A program made the translations under genes and the position numbers. Positions 1 to 11,634 of a DNA stretch of 64,000 nt are shown piece after piece (within the stretch, counting starts at the first letter, position 1; each line of letters begins with the position of its first letter). The stretch is from positions 18,436,970 to 18,500,969 of the forward strand of contig NC_060237.1 in NCBI RefSeq assembly GCF_021155775.2, in the 5' to 3' direction. This DNA comes from Neodiprion pinetum. Its lineage: Eukaryota; Arthropoda; Insecta; Hymenoptera; Diprionidae. The notes beneath the pieces were generated by a model that was not told the origin of the DNA, made no database searches, and worked only from the letters and a program-made list of their open reading frames with translations.

Positions 1-121
1 CAATGTTAATAACAGCAACTGTTCTACCCAGTTTCGTCAAAAACTTTGACATTGCATCGCAGAAAGTAGTTTTCCCACTACCAGGTGGGCCAATTACTAA
101 TTGTCCAAATATCGAGGTCAT
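1..121 (-). CDS. GPN2: GPN-loop GTPase 2, 5' end (partial)
   Basis: The reverse strand opens with an ATG at 121 and runs off the left edge, giving about 40 residues. They begin MTSIFGQLVIGPPGSGKTT and continue to GRTVAVIN. The GPPGSGKTT stretch is a Walker A P-loop, and its setting (FGQ-VIGPPGSGKTT-C, then a Leu-Gly-Arg-x-Val-Ala-Val-x-Asn strand) is the N-terminus of GPN2. GPN-loop GTPases help assemble and import RNA polymerase II; that role is family knowledge. The diagnostic GPN loop itself lies outside the window. The start sits only 72 bp past the stop codon of PSMG3 on the same strand, so this gene's promoter or 5'UTR must overlap the 3' end of its neighbour. The related GPN1 and GPN3 are less likely because of the VIGPPGSGKTT wording. 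Confidence 0.9.
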   Translation of the reverse strand, partial: MTSIFGQLVIGPPGSGKTTFCDAMSKFLTKLGRTVAVINI

Positions 122-193
122 TGTGTTATAAATGAGCAATCGATGAATGAAGATTCTTCAATTTATAAGAAGAATCACAAAGACTATCAAAGA

Positions 194-743
194 CTATATT
201 TTCCTGATAGCAGCCACTATATGTTTCACAGTTTGTACTCCATAATCCTTTAAGCAAATTGATATTAGCAATGGCTTTTCTGTAGCTATTTGCTCAGCAA
301 TGTACCGAGCTGCTGCGTGTATTTGATCATCATCCTTGCCCAATAAGGTTCTGCAAAAAACTTTCTCTGTATATCCAGTAATACTAATCACTAGCAGTGA
401 CTTAAATACATACTTTATTGTGTAAACATCGCTCTTGGCAGCTTCTTCTTTGGTCACAGTCAGTATGGAACCAAATTTTTCAAACTGAGTAAGAATCAAG
501 AACATACGATTCCTGAAAATTTTTTTTTTTAAACAATTTATATTGTTTTGGGGTTAAAATACACTTGAACGTTACTGTCCACCATCTCTGGCGAATTCTC
601 TACCTGTAGTTTTTTATTACGATATCGGTGTGTACCCCATTGATCACGACCCCCGTAGATTTGTCTTCACTCGCATACGTTAAATTCGGACTCGCCGCAG
701 CCGCTCCGGCTTCTAGGTTAACTTCGGTATCAACTAGAGACAT
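194..743 (-). CDS. PSMG3: Proteasome assembly chaperone 3 (2 exons)
   Basis: Exons on the reverse strand are 743-604 and 512-194. The donor is ACAG|GTAGAG and the acceptor TTTTCAG|GAATC, with phase 2 closing exactly (459 nt, 152 aa). The body carries LTQFEKFGSILTV, then RTLLGKDDDQIH and a C-terminal LKDYGVQTVKHI. This matches PSMG3/PAC3 in order and length (human about 122 aa); the extra residues are an Ala-rich N-terminus. PAC3 with PAC4 acts as scaffold for alpha-ring assembly of the 20S proteasome; that is family knowledge. The gene is divergent from PMVK, with 690 bp between start codons, and is followed almost at once by GPN2 on the same strand. No AATAAA is visible in the 72-bp spacer, so the 3' end of this transcript must lie inside GPN2 or use a variant signal. 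Confidence 0.85.
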
Positions 744-1433
744 GTTATTGACGCATTCTGATTGGAGATAAGTCTATTCGTACCATAGCGAAATTAACAA
801 AATTCCTCGTTGAGTTCACAGTACTCATCTGAGTAAGAACCTTCGATTGAACGTAGCCTGCTTTACATTAAGCCCATCAATAAGCCCAATACGCTACAAT
901 CCACTGAATTACAATCACAAATACAGGAAGGGTAGCACTAGGTAGAACCCATGAGGGACAATTTCGATAGAAATTCCACTCATCCTTTTGTTCGCATTAT
1001 CGCCGTAGACTATGGGACTGAAGATATCTAAAGATGTTCAGCCTCGGGCTCAATTCTGTAATTTCACTTTTCACATTTTCCACCATTCAAGCATTCTGAT
1101 TAGTTTGCAAAGTTTAGTCAAGTGAAATTACATAATCGTCCCCCTGCAGTATCGACCCATCCTATGGAATCATAATTTTAAATCGAGTCGGTATAGCAAA
1201 ATACTGCAACCCCTCGCCGGCTTTCAGCTCGCATTAGCATGCCCATACCTGCGAAGCAAAGTTCATAAAGTTAGCAGTCTTTATCCTTATCGCTCTTTCT
1301 CGTATTGGGACGTTTAAAAATACAAGTTAGTCCCGTCTATTGCGAACTACCGTCGACGTCATACTGAGACTGAAATACTGACAACCTGATTGCGATGATT
1401 GAAAATCTGCTATAAGCTCTATACCAATTACAA
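744..1433. other. Divergent intergenic region PSMG3/PMVK
   Basis: These 690 bp separate two divergent start codons and so hold both 5' UTRs and probably a shared promoter. I see no TATA-like box in a convincing position and no long open frame. A short open frame at 1337-1543 on the reverse strand is a shadow of PMVK exon 1. Confidence 0.5.
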
Positions 1434-3322
1434 ATGGCAGCTGCAGATAGTCGTGACTGCGCAGATGCTAGCGAAGATTCAATATTTCTTTCAGTGAAAC
1501 CTCGTCGTATTTTACTGTTCAGTGGAAAAAGAAAGTCCGGCAAGGATTACATTACTGACATTTTACAGCAAAGGTAATATACGTCTATCAATATAACGTG
1601 ATGTAACAGGATTCACGTACGCACATGCATGACTCGACGTGATGATGTCAAATTTAACAATTGTCAGGTTATAGCGTAAAACCATAAACATCAACACAGA
1701 TCGTACGTATTAATTTCTATTCGCCTATAAATTGTGCATCCGTACCAGGTTATTATTCATTTTCTTTGATCATATTTACACATTCTAATTTTACTTACTT
1801 TCTCGTATTTCTTTTGAAAAAAAAAATTGCAATTTACTCTACTCCACAGATTAAACCATTTGCCGTGCGTGACGATAAAGATTTCTGGACCTATAAAAAT
1901 TCATTGGGCCAAAAGTTTGAACCTAGATTTCAAAGAATTACTTGGAGATGGAGAATACAAAGAGAAATACAGGGGACAGATGATTGCATGGGGTGAAAAT
2001 ATGAGGAACAAAGATATTGGCTACTTTTGTCGTGCTGCTATCGATATGTATAATGGTAATATCACCTTACCATTCTTTCACAAATCACATATTCTATAAT
2101 TTTGCTGTTTGTAAAACAAAAATAAATTATTGTGTAACACGGAGGTAAATTCGATCTTTTCGGGCCAAGCGCAAGTTTCCATTATGAGTTGTAGGTGAGT
2201 ACTCATTCGAGCCAAAGACAAATATTGAAAATATGCGAGGTGAAATGACAATTGCCTTCTTGTTACACACAAGTTTTTATGTAACAAGAATATGTTACAC
2301 GGTTTTTCACGAAGCACAACATTGAGGTTAGGGTCGCATAATGTCAGATTTGTTTGCAAGAGCGCATATGCGCAGTAAAAAAACGACTGCCTTTAACTCC
2401 TGAGAAAACTGCGAGGAGTCAAAATTAGTCTTTTCTGTACTTTGCACATGCGCATTTGCTGACCCACTTTACCGTCATAGAAACAGGTATTTCGTGTACG
2501 AATAATGCGTATCGAAATCTTGTTGCAACTCCTTTGATACTTCGATTTTTTAAACCTATAAAGTGTATGTAAAATACCTTTTTCCCAATCAGTGTGAGAA
2601 AGAAAACCTTCAGATGATTTTCAGAATTACAGTTTTTTTCAGGTAACTTTTTGCACAATCAGTGATGTGACAGAGCATGGCTGAACTTTCTATATCTTTT
2701 AAATTATCTTGTTACATTCAACTGATTCTGAAATCACACTTTTCTTCATAGGTGTTGCTCGAAATAGTATGTATGCGCGAGTAGGCTATGTTAGACTCGT
2801 GTTATTAGAACGTCGCCTTGGCTCATGCTGTGTTTACGGCAATACTCCATGGAAATCACCTAGTTTCCGCATTTATAACACGATGTATTATTTTATAATT
2901 GATGTTGTTTCATGTAGTGATATATTCTTTTTTTCAGCTCGTAATATACCCATATGGATAGTCAGTGACATAAGACGGAAAACTGATATTCAATGGTTCG
3001 TTGAAAATTTTGGCAGCGCTTGTAAAACTGTAAGAATTATTGCTGATGATGAAATCAGGACAAAACGAGGATGGATCTTCACACCAGGTCAGTGAATATG
3101 ATAATAAATTTCTCGTTATCAATTTGCATTAACTTTTGCGTGATGGGCATATACTGTCTCAGTAAATTGCATATAATTTGGTAAACTCTATTTTTTGTAG
3201 GTATAGACGATGCAGAGTCTGAATGTGATTTAGACAACATGAATAAGTGGGACTTGAAAGTTTACAACAATGATGACGATATTGATGATATTTTGGACAC
3301 TATCATCAGTCTGATAAATTGA
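1434..3322 (+). CDS. PMVK: Phosphomevalonate kinase (4 exons)
   Basis: Exons are 1434-1573, 1850-2055, 2938-3087 and 3201-3322 (618 nt, 205 aa). Donors are GTAATA, GTAATA and GTCAGT; acceptors end CACAG, TTCAG and TGTAG, and all phases close. Exon 1 has the P-loop LLFSGKRKSGKDY. Exon 2 has EYKEKYRGQMIAWGEN, matching the animal PMVK region around TYKEAFRKDMIRWGEE. Exon 3 has WIVSDIRRKTDIQWF and RGWIFTPG; exon 4 has DDAESECDLDN. This is the animal-type, P-loop PMVK, which phosphorylates mevalonate 5-phosphate to the diphosphate. In insects the pathway feeds juvenile hormone, dolichol and prenyl groups rather than sterols. The protein ends in SLIN; the peroxisomal SRL-type tail I recall for human PMVK is absent. 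The start is the first ATG before the P-loop in this frame. Confidence 0.94.
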
Positions 3323-5869
3323 TCTAGTTTTACAATGTAGGTAGTACAGATTTTTATATATAATACGCTTTAATGCATTTTTGAGTTAGATTTCGTACAA
3401 TCTTTCATCATCAAAATTCCCGACTTTTCCAAGTTGACCAGACCTAAGATTGACGTTTGACAAGCAATTTTAAAAACTCTGGATATACATGATTGACAGA
3501 AAAAACTGTATCCCAAATAAAACTCGTGAATGCTTGTGCAACAGTTTTCTATATTCTGCGATCAGCATTGTAGAGAAGTGATAAATCCTTTGCAAATCAT
3601 CAAGCAAATAGAATCTAACACAAAGCAATGTCCATAAAACAAGCCATTCTATTACACACTACAGATTTTTCAACAAATCTTTTCTAGTTTTACTAATTGC
3701 TAACAACTCTGCTAGTGTATTTCTATGACGATATGAAATAAACAATTTACTCTCAATAGTGATAAATATATTGAGTAACAAAAAATATTTTCAATTTGTA
3801 GTGATGAAATGTCGAAATACAATCAAGAAGCTGGCTTAAAAGGACTAGGAAAACAAAAACCGCAGTCATTAACCTGTCTTGCCAGAACAAACGTCTGATC
3901 ATAAGTCTGCAAATTTTAAAGTCAAATATGTCATAATAAGTGTATATATATTAATTCTGTAAAAATATTTATTTTTACATTGGTATATAAATTGTGGTTT
4001 AATTTCAAAACGGACAATTCAAAGGCAGATAGGCTGTTGTGGAATCAGTAAGATGAACTTCTACAACTAGAAAAAATTTCATTGAAAAAGTACATCCACT
4101 ACTCACCGGAGACTGATTATTAAGTAGAATTATTTGATTCCTAAATAGTATTGCCCAGAAGCACTGCTCATTACTTTGGCTGTCCACTGGGAGATGCCCC
4201 TTTACGTTTGATACTGGTTCCTCTTTGCTCTTGTGGTTTCTGAATGAGTTTTTGGGTTCAATATTTAGAAGTGTTGCATCTGTAAGCACAAAAATCAATT
4301 CTATTAATCGTATTCACCACGTTTTCACAATTTATATTTGATTCAAAAATTATATAGTATCGAAGAACTGTATAAAAAAATGAAAAAGTCGCGCGATTGA
4401 TTCATCCATTGGAATTGGCAATGCATCTTCTTTTAGCATATACAATGTGTAGTCATAAATATAATTTGATACTTAGTTATTTGATTTTCAGATTCTATCA
4501 ACCCTGCTGTGCAACTGTTATACTTCTTGGTGACGTTATTATTTTGGAACATTAGAAACGAAGTTCATAGCACGGTGCTATTTGCAATTTTTCAATGGCC
4601 CAACTTTTTATTGTGAAATCATTGAAATCAAGTGAAAATCTATGCTAATTGTTACTAAGTAACCTCCTTATTGACGTGTGATAGAACACGCGCAATTTAA
4701 TTGAACACACCCAAATCATGGGACTATGCATGGAACCTAGAAGACTATGCATGTATTAATAAGTTATCAATAAATTATCTGTCATAGAGTTGTATGTAAT
4801 TCACGATCTATGATTAAGGAAATTATTAGAGGAGCAACTTACCACTTGTGACTCATGAAAAGTTATACACTTGACTGTACGGAAGGTTAAAAATGAAATT
4901 TCTATTTTACAAATAATAGTCACGGTCTTACATTTGATATCTGAAGACAAACAGAATGAAACCACTGAGCAATTATATTTGAAATTGGTTGTTGATGCCA
5001 GACAAACAACAGATAATTGTATTTAATACCTTGGCAGATTATAAAGCAAGCGTATACGTATGTAAAAACATTTACGCATTTTTATTAACATTTTTTACAT
5101 TTTTTCATGTCTTCTCTTTCATTTCTCCTTCTGTCTCTGTTTAAATAGTTACATTACAATGTTTTTGTGAAATTTTTCATACAACTGTGTGTATGATTGA
5201 TAAACAGCAATCTGTGCAGTCTGTTCGCAGAATTAATGCGCACTTAACTTTGAAATTTTCATTCCATAAAAGGTCATTTTTATATTTCATCATATAATAT
5301 ATAAATATCGGACCTTCGTTTTTAACCGTGTGATTATTAACTTTAAAAATTTCTCCTATTCCTTTATTTCTTCACTTCCGAGTTCCAACTGACAACAGAT
5401 ATTTGGTTGCATGCTTAATTCCAACAATTATATCTTGACGCAAGAAAATATAAATACAATAGATTAGTTTCAATACAACTGTCACAGTCTTATTTTATAG
5501 ACATGTTTTTTATCTTTTGTCAAGTCAGACTGTAACTTTCAATCTGTAATATTATGATACAACGTTAACATCAGAGAGGTTTTTGCCTATTGGTTATTTA
5601 ATTCAATTTTTCCAATTCATTGCCCAATCTTTGAGATTGTGTAATGATTATGGTGAATTTTTATTATCTGTTATAGTGTAGACATGCATTACGAAATTCA
5701 AGTAATTAAATTTTACATTATGATGGTTGTTCAACAAGAAATAATACAACACAAAATTGTCAACCTGTCTGGTGTTGACGTTTAGCGTCAATTTGAATCA
5801 TGCAAAGTGTGCTCGATTCAATTATGCAGTTATTTTGAGTTCCTATAGGCATAAAGTAGCGGTTGAATT
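3323..5869. other. Convergent intergenic region PMVK/NAA30
   Basis: About 2.5 kb of AT-rich sequence holds the 3' flanks of two convergent genes. The reverse-strand hexamer AATAAA (TTTATT at 5660-5665) is a likely NAA30 poly(A) signal, about 205 nt past its stop. A segment at about 4114-4278 is bounded on the reverse strand by an acceptor (CTTACAG) and a donor (CCG|GTGAGT) and has one open frame, but the peptide is not recognised, so it is not called as a gene. Confidence 0.5.
3516..3521 (+). terminator. Candidate PMVK polyadenylation signal
   Basis: AATAAA lies 194 nt after the PMVK stop, the first canonical hexamer in the 3' flank. Other hexamers further on could serve instead. Confidence 0.5.
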
Positions 5870-8151
5870 TCATCTCAGCCAAAGCTTTAATCGCAAGGCA
5901 TCTACACCGTTTAAATAATATCGAAATAATCGTTTGTCTCGAACGAAACCTAAATTTTCGTACAATCGAAGCGCTGGTCGATTGGTTATTTCCGTTTCTA
6001 AAACTACTTCGTCAGCGTCATCAGCTACCATTGCTTGAATCGCTCTTCTCACAAGATTGGAACCAATTTTACGCTTACGGTATTTCACATCTACCGCAAG
6101 CATTGCAATGTATCCGCGCTTTATCACTTTTCTGTGGACATCAAGCTTGCAAACAATTGCTCCAACACACTCCTCTTCGTGCATAGCCTTTGAAAAGAAA
6201 GAAAACACGGAACCATTATGTCACCGATGAAAATTATTCAACTTTTGTAGATAAAATGTAATGTTATAATAAATTTCAAATTAAATCTCCTGCATTGATT
6301 ATTCTACTTTGCTTTTAAAGTTACCAAACAATGAGATTGAAGTTCGTAATTTTCATGTAACAACGCGATTGGTAAGAAAATTTGGTATCTCGAAACTTCA
6401 GGATTGTCTCATATTTGGTAAGCCATAATTAAGCGAAACATACTCATATTTTGCAAACACAATTCCCTCCATGTCATTCTGTAATGGCAAATGCTGATTT
6501 TTCATTCAATGTTTTGTTACATTTATATTACTAACTTCAACCTTGTCGCAAATATTGATCTCATTTTCAGATTAGGAAAGCCAAATATTTCAAACTAGTT
6601 TGAGCACATATACCTCTGAAATATATTTTTTTGTCTTACTAATAATTGATCCTGCGCAAACACAAATTGGTCATGATTTTTACACGTTTAATGGATTTTT
6701 CAATTTTTATGTATCGGTCTGAATAGTTTGAACTATATTTATTTCGAGAATTTAAATAGTCATTAAAATTACGTACGAAAAAAAAATCTGTCTCAATAAA
6801 GGTATTTACCCCCATTTTAAAGCGCAGTTTCTGAAAATAATAATCGGAATAGACATAACTTCAGTTTAAAGTATTTGCATGTGTACAATTTGTATAATTT
6901 TTTTATGTATCCACCTTTCAAATAATATTATTTTAAATGGTAAGGTATATATGCCCGGTGGAAGTTTATTACTTTAGAGAGGTACATACATGTCTCTTAA
7001 TTACAAACTGAAAGTATGTCTGAGAATGAGATAACTTAAGATTTTATATGTATACATCATCTATTTTCCTCAAATAATAGTATTGGTGAGGATTCGTTGT
7101 CGTGATCTTGATTCATCATCACTATGAATACGTACCAGAAAGCACAGTTTGGGCCAATTATGTATAAAATACCTATAGGTATATATTGAATAAGGTTCGC
7201 TCAGGTCTTTCTGAATTAATTTCATAATATCTGGCATTTGGAGTTCACTCGTGTAACTAACATACATAATATCGCTGTTTTTACTTTCCACGGACGCTGT
7301 TTCCTCCACATTGTCTGTAACAAGTTTTTGAAGAATGACAATCAAATACAGTGCAATGATGAAATGTTCGTTCCAGTTAAAGATTAGAAAATACTAGTTG
7401 TAAAAGTAATCCAACATGATATACAACAGAATTAAGGTGTTTTGAGTATGAATTTTTACAAGAATCCATTTCATTCATGCGTAAAATTTTGAATACATTT
7501 GGAATTTCTCATAAAATGATTATACTATTGCCGAAAAGTGCGTTCTGGTCAGCACATCAAAACAATCGCATCACAAAACATTTCAAATCGAATCGATGTT
7601 TAACAAACGAATGAGATAGATTCTCGTAAAAACGCTATCAGTTCCGTGACACCGCGCTTAAACCAACTTAGATAGCTTGATTCCGATTCTATGCTACAAA
7701 CCTGATAGAACTCGAATATCCGACAGAAAACTTATTTTGGTGATTCATGTAGAATTGTTATAATTAATAAAAAGTAAGGAATTATCTAACCTGGCAAAGG
7801 CTCGTGACACATTATTGCTGGTATGTGAAAAAGGTATTAAGAATGTTCAACTGCAGCGCGTAGAAACTTACCACGTTGACTTTTATGACTAGACGCAACA
7901 CCCTGGGATACTGACACGATGCTCGATAGTTCTGAGGATTTTTTTGGCGAGTCTAAAACTCCGTTTACTTGATGCAAGCCATTTGCTTGTCGTTCCTCGT
8001 TAAGATTGTCTGTTTTCAATGTAAGACGAGACTCAACGTCTTGCGATACAGTATCTATTGTCACATTATCTTTCTTTATTTTGACATGGCCCATCTGCAT
8101 TTCATGATGAGTTATTTCCATGTTATTTTCTATGCTCGCAGATTTATGCAT
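5870..8151 (-). CDS. NAA30: N-alpha-acetyltransferase 30, NatC catalytic subunit (3 exons)
   Basis: Exons are 8151-7872, 7314-7136 and 6187-5870 (777 nt, 258 aa). Donors GTAAGT and GTACGT and acceptors TTACAG and CAAAG join with closing phases. The first ~110 residues are low in conservation. The GNAT domain then reads YVSYTSELQMPDIMKLI, PYSIYTYRYFIHNWPKLCFL, CVGAIVCKLD, GYIAMLAVD, DEVVLETEITNRPALRLYE and NLGFVRDKRLFRYYLNGVDA to the end, almost residue for residue Naa30. NatC acetylates N-termini beginning Met-hydrophobic, with Naa35 and Naa38 as partners (family knowledge). In the acetyl-CoA loop the usual R-x-x-G-x-G reads R-K-R-K-I-G, so the first glycine is lysine. An in-frame TGA lies nine bases upstream of the ATG, which supports this start unless a 5' exon exists. 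Confidence 0.93.
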
Positions 8152-10478
8152 GTTACTTCAAAAGGTTTGTGGTTTCTGTAATTTTGTCCTTTTTGGTTTA
8201 CCTTGTTATTTATAAATTTTTTTTTTCAATTTTACATAAAATATTTTTCTATTTCTCTTTTCTTCTCTTTCCAATCTGATATACACGATGACCTAGCTAC
8301 CGCCTCTTTGACACACGTTTTTAACACTCTTCAGTCAAGTATACTAACGGCCATAGTTAATTATATTTACAACACGGCGGTTTCAGTCGAATTTTCATAG
8401 TTACTGATAGTAATAAACCTCGTTTATATGAATTTTTTAACAAAATACGGACATCCGACATACATCACTAAACGACGGACACCATATTGGATTTTCTGCA
8501 ACACCAATCGTGCTCAGGGTCGAAGAGCAAGGAGGGGGAGAAATGTGATTTTTTTCTGCTATTTCTACTATTAGAAAGTGAAAAAAAAATTTTTAAATAA
8601 TATATTCTGATTTCAAATTTTTCACAAAATTTCTGGATTTTTTCACTCTATTGTTATCCCATTTACATTCACAAACAATAATCCCACTCTTTTGGACGAA
8701 TACTCTTGTCGTCTGTACACAAAGCCTGCGAGATATAATACGCATAGGTAAGTGAAGTTTTGAAATATCTTCATTTACACTGTGAACAATAAGACAGTAA
8801 AAATAATAAATTATCGTTACGAATGATGTTTTAACAATAGCTTGAATTCAGATGTCAGTACTGCTCTGACCGAATTATTCTTGGCATCGAACTGTGATGG
8901 CCTTGTATACATAACCTAAATAAATGTCAACAAATTTTTGTCGCTCGTTTCATCGATATCTCTTTATTTTGGCCTGTCATGGTAAACTCTTGCTGTATTC
9001 AAAGAATATCGGTCTGTAGTATTTCACATATTTGGTATTCACACGTTTTAAATGCTGACACCAGTAACGCAAAATGGAAAAATTTCCTAACCTATCACGA
9101 ATATCAACAATTCAGCTTAATTCACGGCGAATTTCGCTTGTCTTGCGTAACCGAAATTTTTTTAAACTCCTCTTCAAATACCGTTCTATTTTCGAAATCG
9201 GTAAATATAGTCTCTGGGTAACCGGCTTTTAATGTTCAGATGAATTCCATGTTTCACATCCGAACGTCTGTCACAAAATGATGCATTTAAACAATATTTG
9301 CATAACTTGTTACTGTTGCAGTATAATTTTTAGCAAAATATTATTATAAGTTACCACATTTACCTCAAGATTGTACATACCTATGTAATACTATTTTAGT
9401 TATTGGTTTGTATAATTTTTTAAACTTTCAACAATAAGTAGTGATTATTGAAAAATCTGAAATAACAGCATTAGAAAAATTTTCTTGCTACGTAACATTT
9501 TTTTTTCTCCTCCAAGTCGTCTAATATTACTGTCCCTTAGGAGTCAATAAAATATTTTTATCAATAACCAAAATAATTCAATATTCAGCTAATATCAAGG
9601 CCTGGCTTGAGTATGTATTTTGTTTAGCAGCCTCAAATTTCACTTTGTCATTTCGGATTGTGACGAACAAAGTTACAGAATACACACTGTGTATGGGAGT
9701 AGCTTTTTTTACTCATTCATACATCGCAGGCAGGCTGTTTCGTTGATAGATTGAAAATTTTCTGGACTAATAATAGCTCGAGGTTGTGTAGGCGTCGGAA
9801 GAGCTTTTCATTCGTTCAAATTCGTACAACATGAGTTGATTTTGTATCAAACATGTTGTATGCTTTTCATACAACCTTCCAAATATATAAATAAAGTTTT
9901 AAAGTTAGTCTAGACTTACTGTTCGTCTGAACTAGTCTAATAAACGCAGAAGAAAGAAAGTTGTTCAATATTGTGCAAATTTTTACCAATACCACTTGTA
10001 ATTTCCAATTTTGTTTCCTATCTAATATCACATTTATTTCAATTATGTGTTTTTCATTCAGATTCACTTAGAATTCAAGTGGTTGTGAAATAGTTTTTGT
10101 ATTTTTTCATAGCATAGGTAAGTAATTATATTTGCAAATGTGAAATTAATTTACAAAATTATCATTACTTAACATCGTTTAATATCCTAAAATCTATATT
10201 ATATGTCACAGTTGGTTTAGTTTGCAACTTTTCAAATACATGCCAAAATTGGTTTATACATACTATAAAACCCTTTCTAAAACTGTATTTATCAATTAGA
10301 AAGTAGGTATTCGCTACTTGAAATAATCAAAATTTTCTTAGCCTAGCCCAGAGCGTGAGGACTGTAATTTCCGTTAGTACGTAATCATATAACACTAATC
10401 ATCTTTATCCATGCTGGTTGCATACTGTAAGCTGGTTTCTTGAGTTTACATGTTATTAATACCGTGCTACATTTCAGA
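8152..10478. other. Divergent intergenic region NAA30/COA6
   Basis: About 2.3 kb separates the divergent NAA30 and COA6 starts. Two good donor-like sites on the plus strand, ATAG|GTAAGT at 8748 and 10119, could end a non-coding first exon of COA6, because the COA6 ATG lies just after an acceptor. No convincing coding frame is seen. The short frames at 8203-8400 and 8979-9221 look random in composition. Confidence 0.4.
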
Positions 10479-10963
10479 ATGTCTTTTCCAAACAAAGAGG
10501 ACCGCCTGACTTGTTGGGGATATCGGGATGAGTACTGGCAGTGTCTAGATAACTCGAAATCTGACTCAGAATGCAAAAAATTCCGAGAACAATACGAGAA
10601 ATTCTGCCCTGCTCAATGGGTGTGTTATTAAAACTTGAATATTCGTTTCGAATCATTTCTATGAATTTGAATTAAAGGCCAAGTGTATGGTCTGTGTTTG
10701 TCACCTTGCGTCGTTTGATCCTAATTTTCTCTAAAATATCAGTTAACATCTGAGGTGATCTGATTCTAATTGGAATGCAAAGTTATATCTAATTAATATA
10801 AACTATTAGGTGTATACTGTATATGCCTTAGTTATACTACTAATTTTTTTATTGATTTCAGGTGAAACATTTTGATCGTAAACGAAATTACCTTAAATTC
10901 AAGGAGCAGATCGAAAATGAGGGGTACGTCCCTACAACGCCGGATTCAGAGAAAGCTAAATAA
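10479..10963 (+). CDS. COA6: Cytochrome c oxidase assembly factor 6 (2 coding exons)
   Basis: Exons are 10479-10619 and 10862-10963 (80 aa). The protein starts MSFPNKEDRLTCWGYRDEYW and carries the two helical cysteine pairs of COA6: C-x9-C (CWGYRDEYWQC) and C-x10-C (CKKFREQYEKFC). A PAQW-VKHFDRKRNYLKFKEQ helix follows and corresponds to human QQWIKYFDKRRDYLKFKEK. COA6 is a mitochondrial intermembrane-space protein needed for copper delivery to the CuA site of COX2. Length fits the short human form (79 aa). The ATG lies two bases after a TTTCAG, so an upstream non-coding exon is likely. The donor TGG|GTGTGT is weak, but the frame and homology across it are clear. Confidence 0.93.
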
Positions 10964-11036
10964 TTTTACTTAGTTGTTAACGTACACTAATATCGATACA
11001 AAGTATTGTATATAGTCGATGCTATTTAACAATGTT

Positions 11037-11042
11037 AATAAA
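11037..11042 (+). terminator. COA6 polyadenylation signal
   Basis: AATAAA lies 74 nt after the COA6 stop, in a good position for cleavage before THADA begins about 0.6 kb further on. Confidence 0.6.
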
Positions 11043-11634
11043 AAGTTGGTTTCAAAATGAACTCTAACTGTTGTGGAGAATTTAATCCGTATTCAAGTAT
11101 TGGACTTATTTTTTTTTTTCAAGCATATTTTGTGATGATTATAATTATGCTTACTCAAATATATTTATTTCAAGTATTTTATTCTCTTACATTAAGGCGA
11201 ATTATCGGTTAACATCTTATTTTTTCTTGTTTTTTTTTCCATACAATGATGGTGGTACAACTAATTAAAGTATAGTTCTAACAGGTACAGTTAATTACAG
11301 CTTGTACAGAGTAGCCATACTGCAAACCAGTTTGTTGAGGGATGATATACTTACAAGCTACTTCCCTTTTTTGCAGGATTCCGAATTCAGCTCAAAAGGG
11401 GTATCCAAGTAAGTCTGCGAAAATATTATTATATATATTTATTTATTATATTTTCGGTCGCGTCATGCATCCGAATTATAAACGTTTAAATCACTTATGT
11501 TTCTGTGTGTTAATGCTGTAATGTGATTTGTGTCCAGAAAAGATTTTAAAGTCATTTTTTTACACAACATAATGGCAGTAACGAGTGAAGCGTTTAATGA
11601 TATGTTGATTTCAGATTCAGTGGTATAATTTGGC

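Noticed and set aside
4005..4298. Reverse-strand open frame of 97 codons with acceptor- and donor-like borders
   Set aside because: The peptide matches no family I know, it lies in the 3' flank of NAA30, and no partner exons with compatible phase were found.
8979..9221. Plus-strand open frame, 80 codons
   Set aside because: Random-looking composition, no splice context and no recognisable motif.
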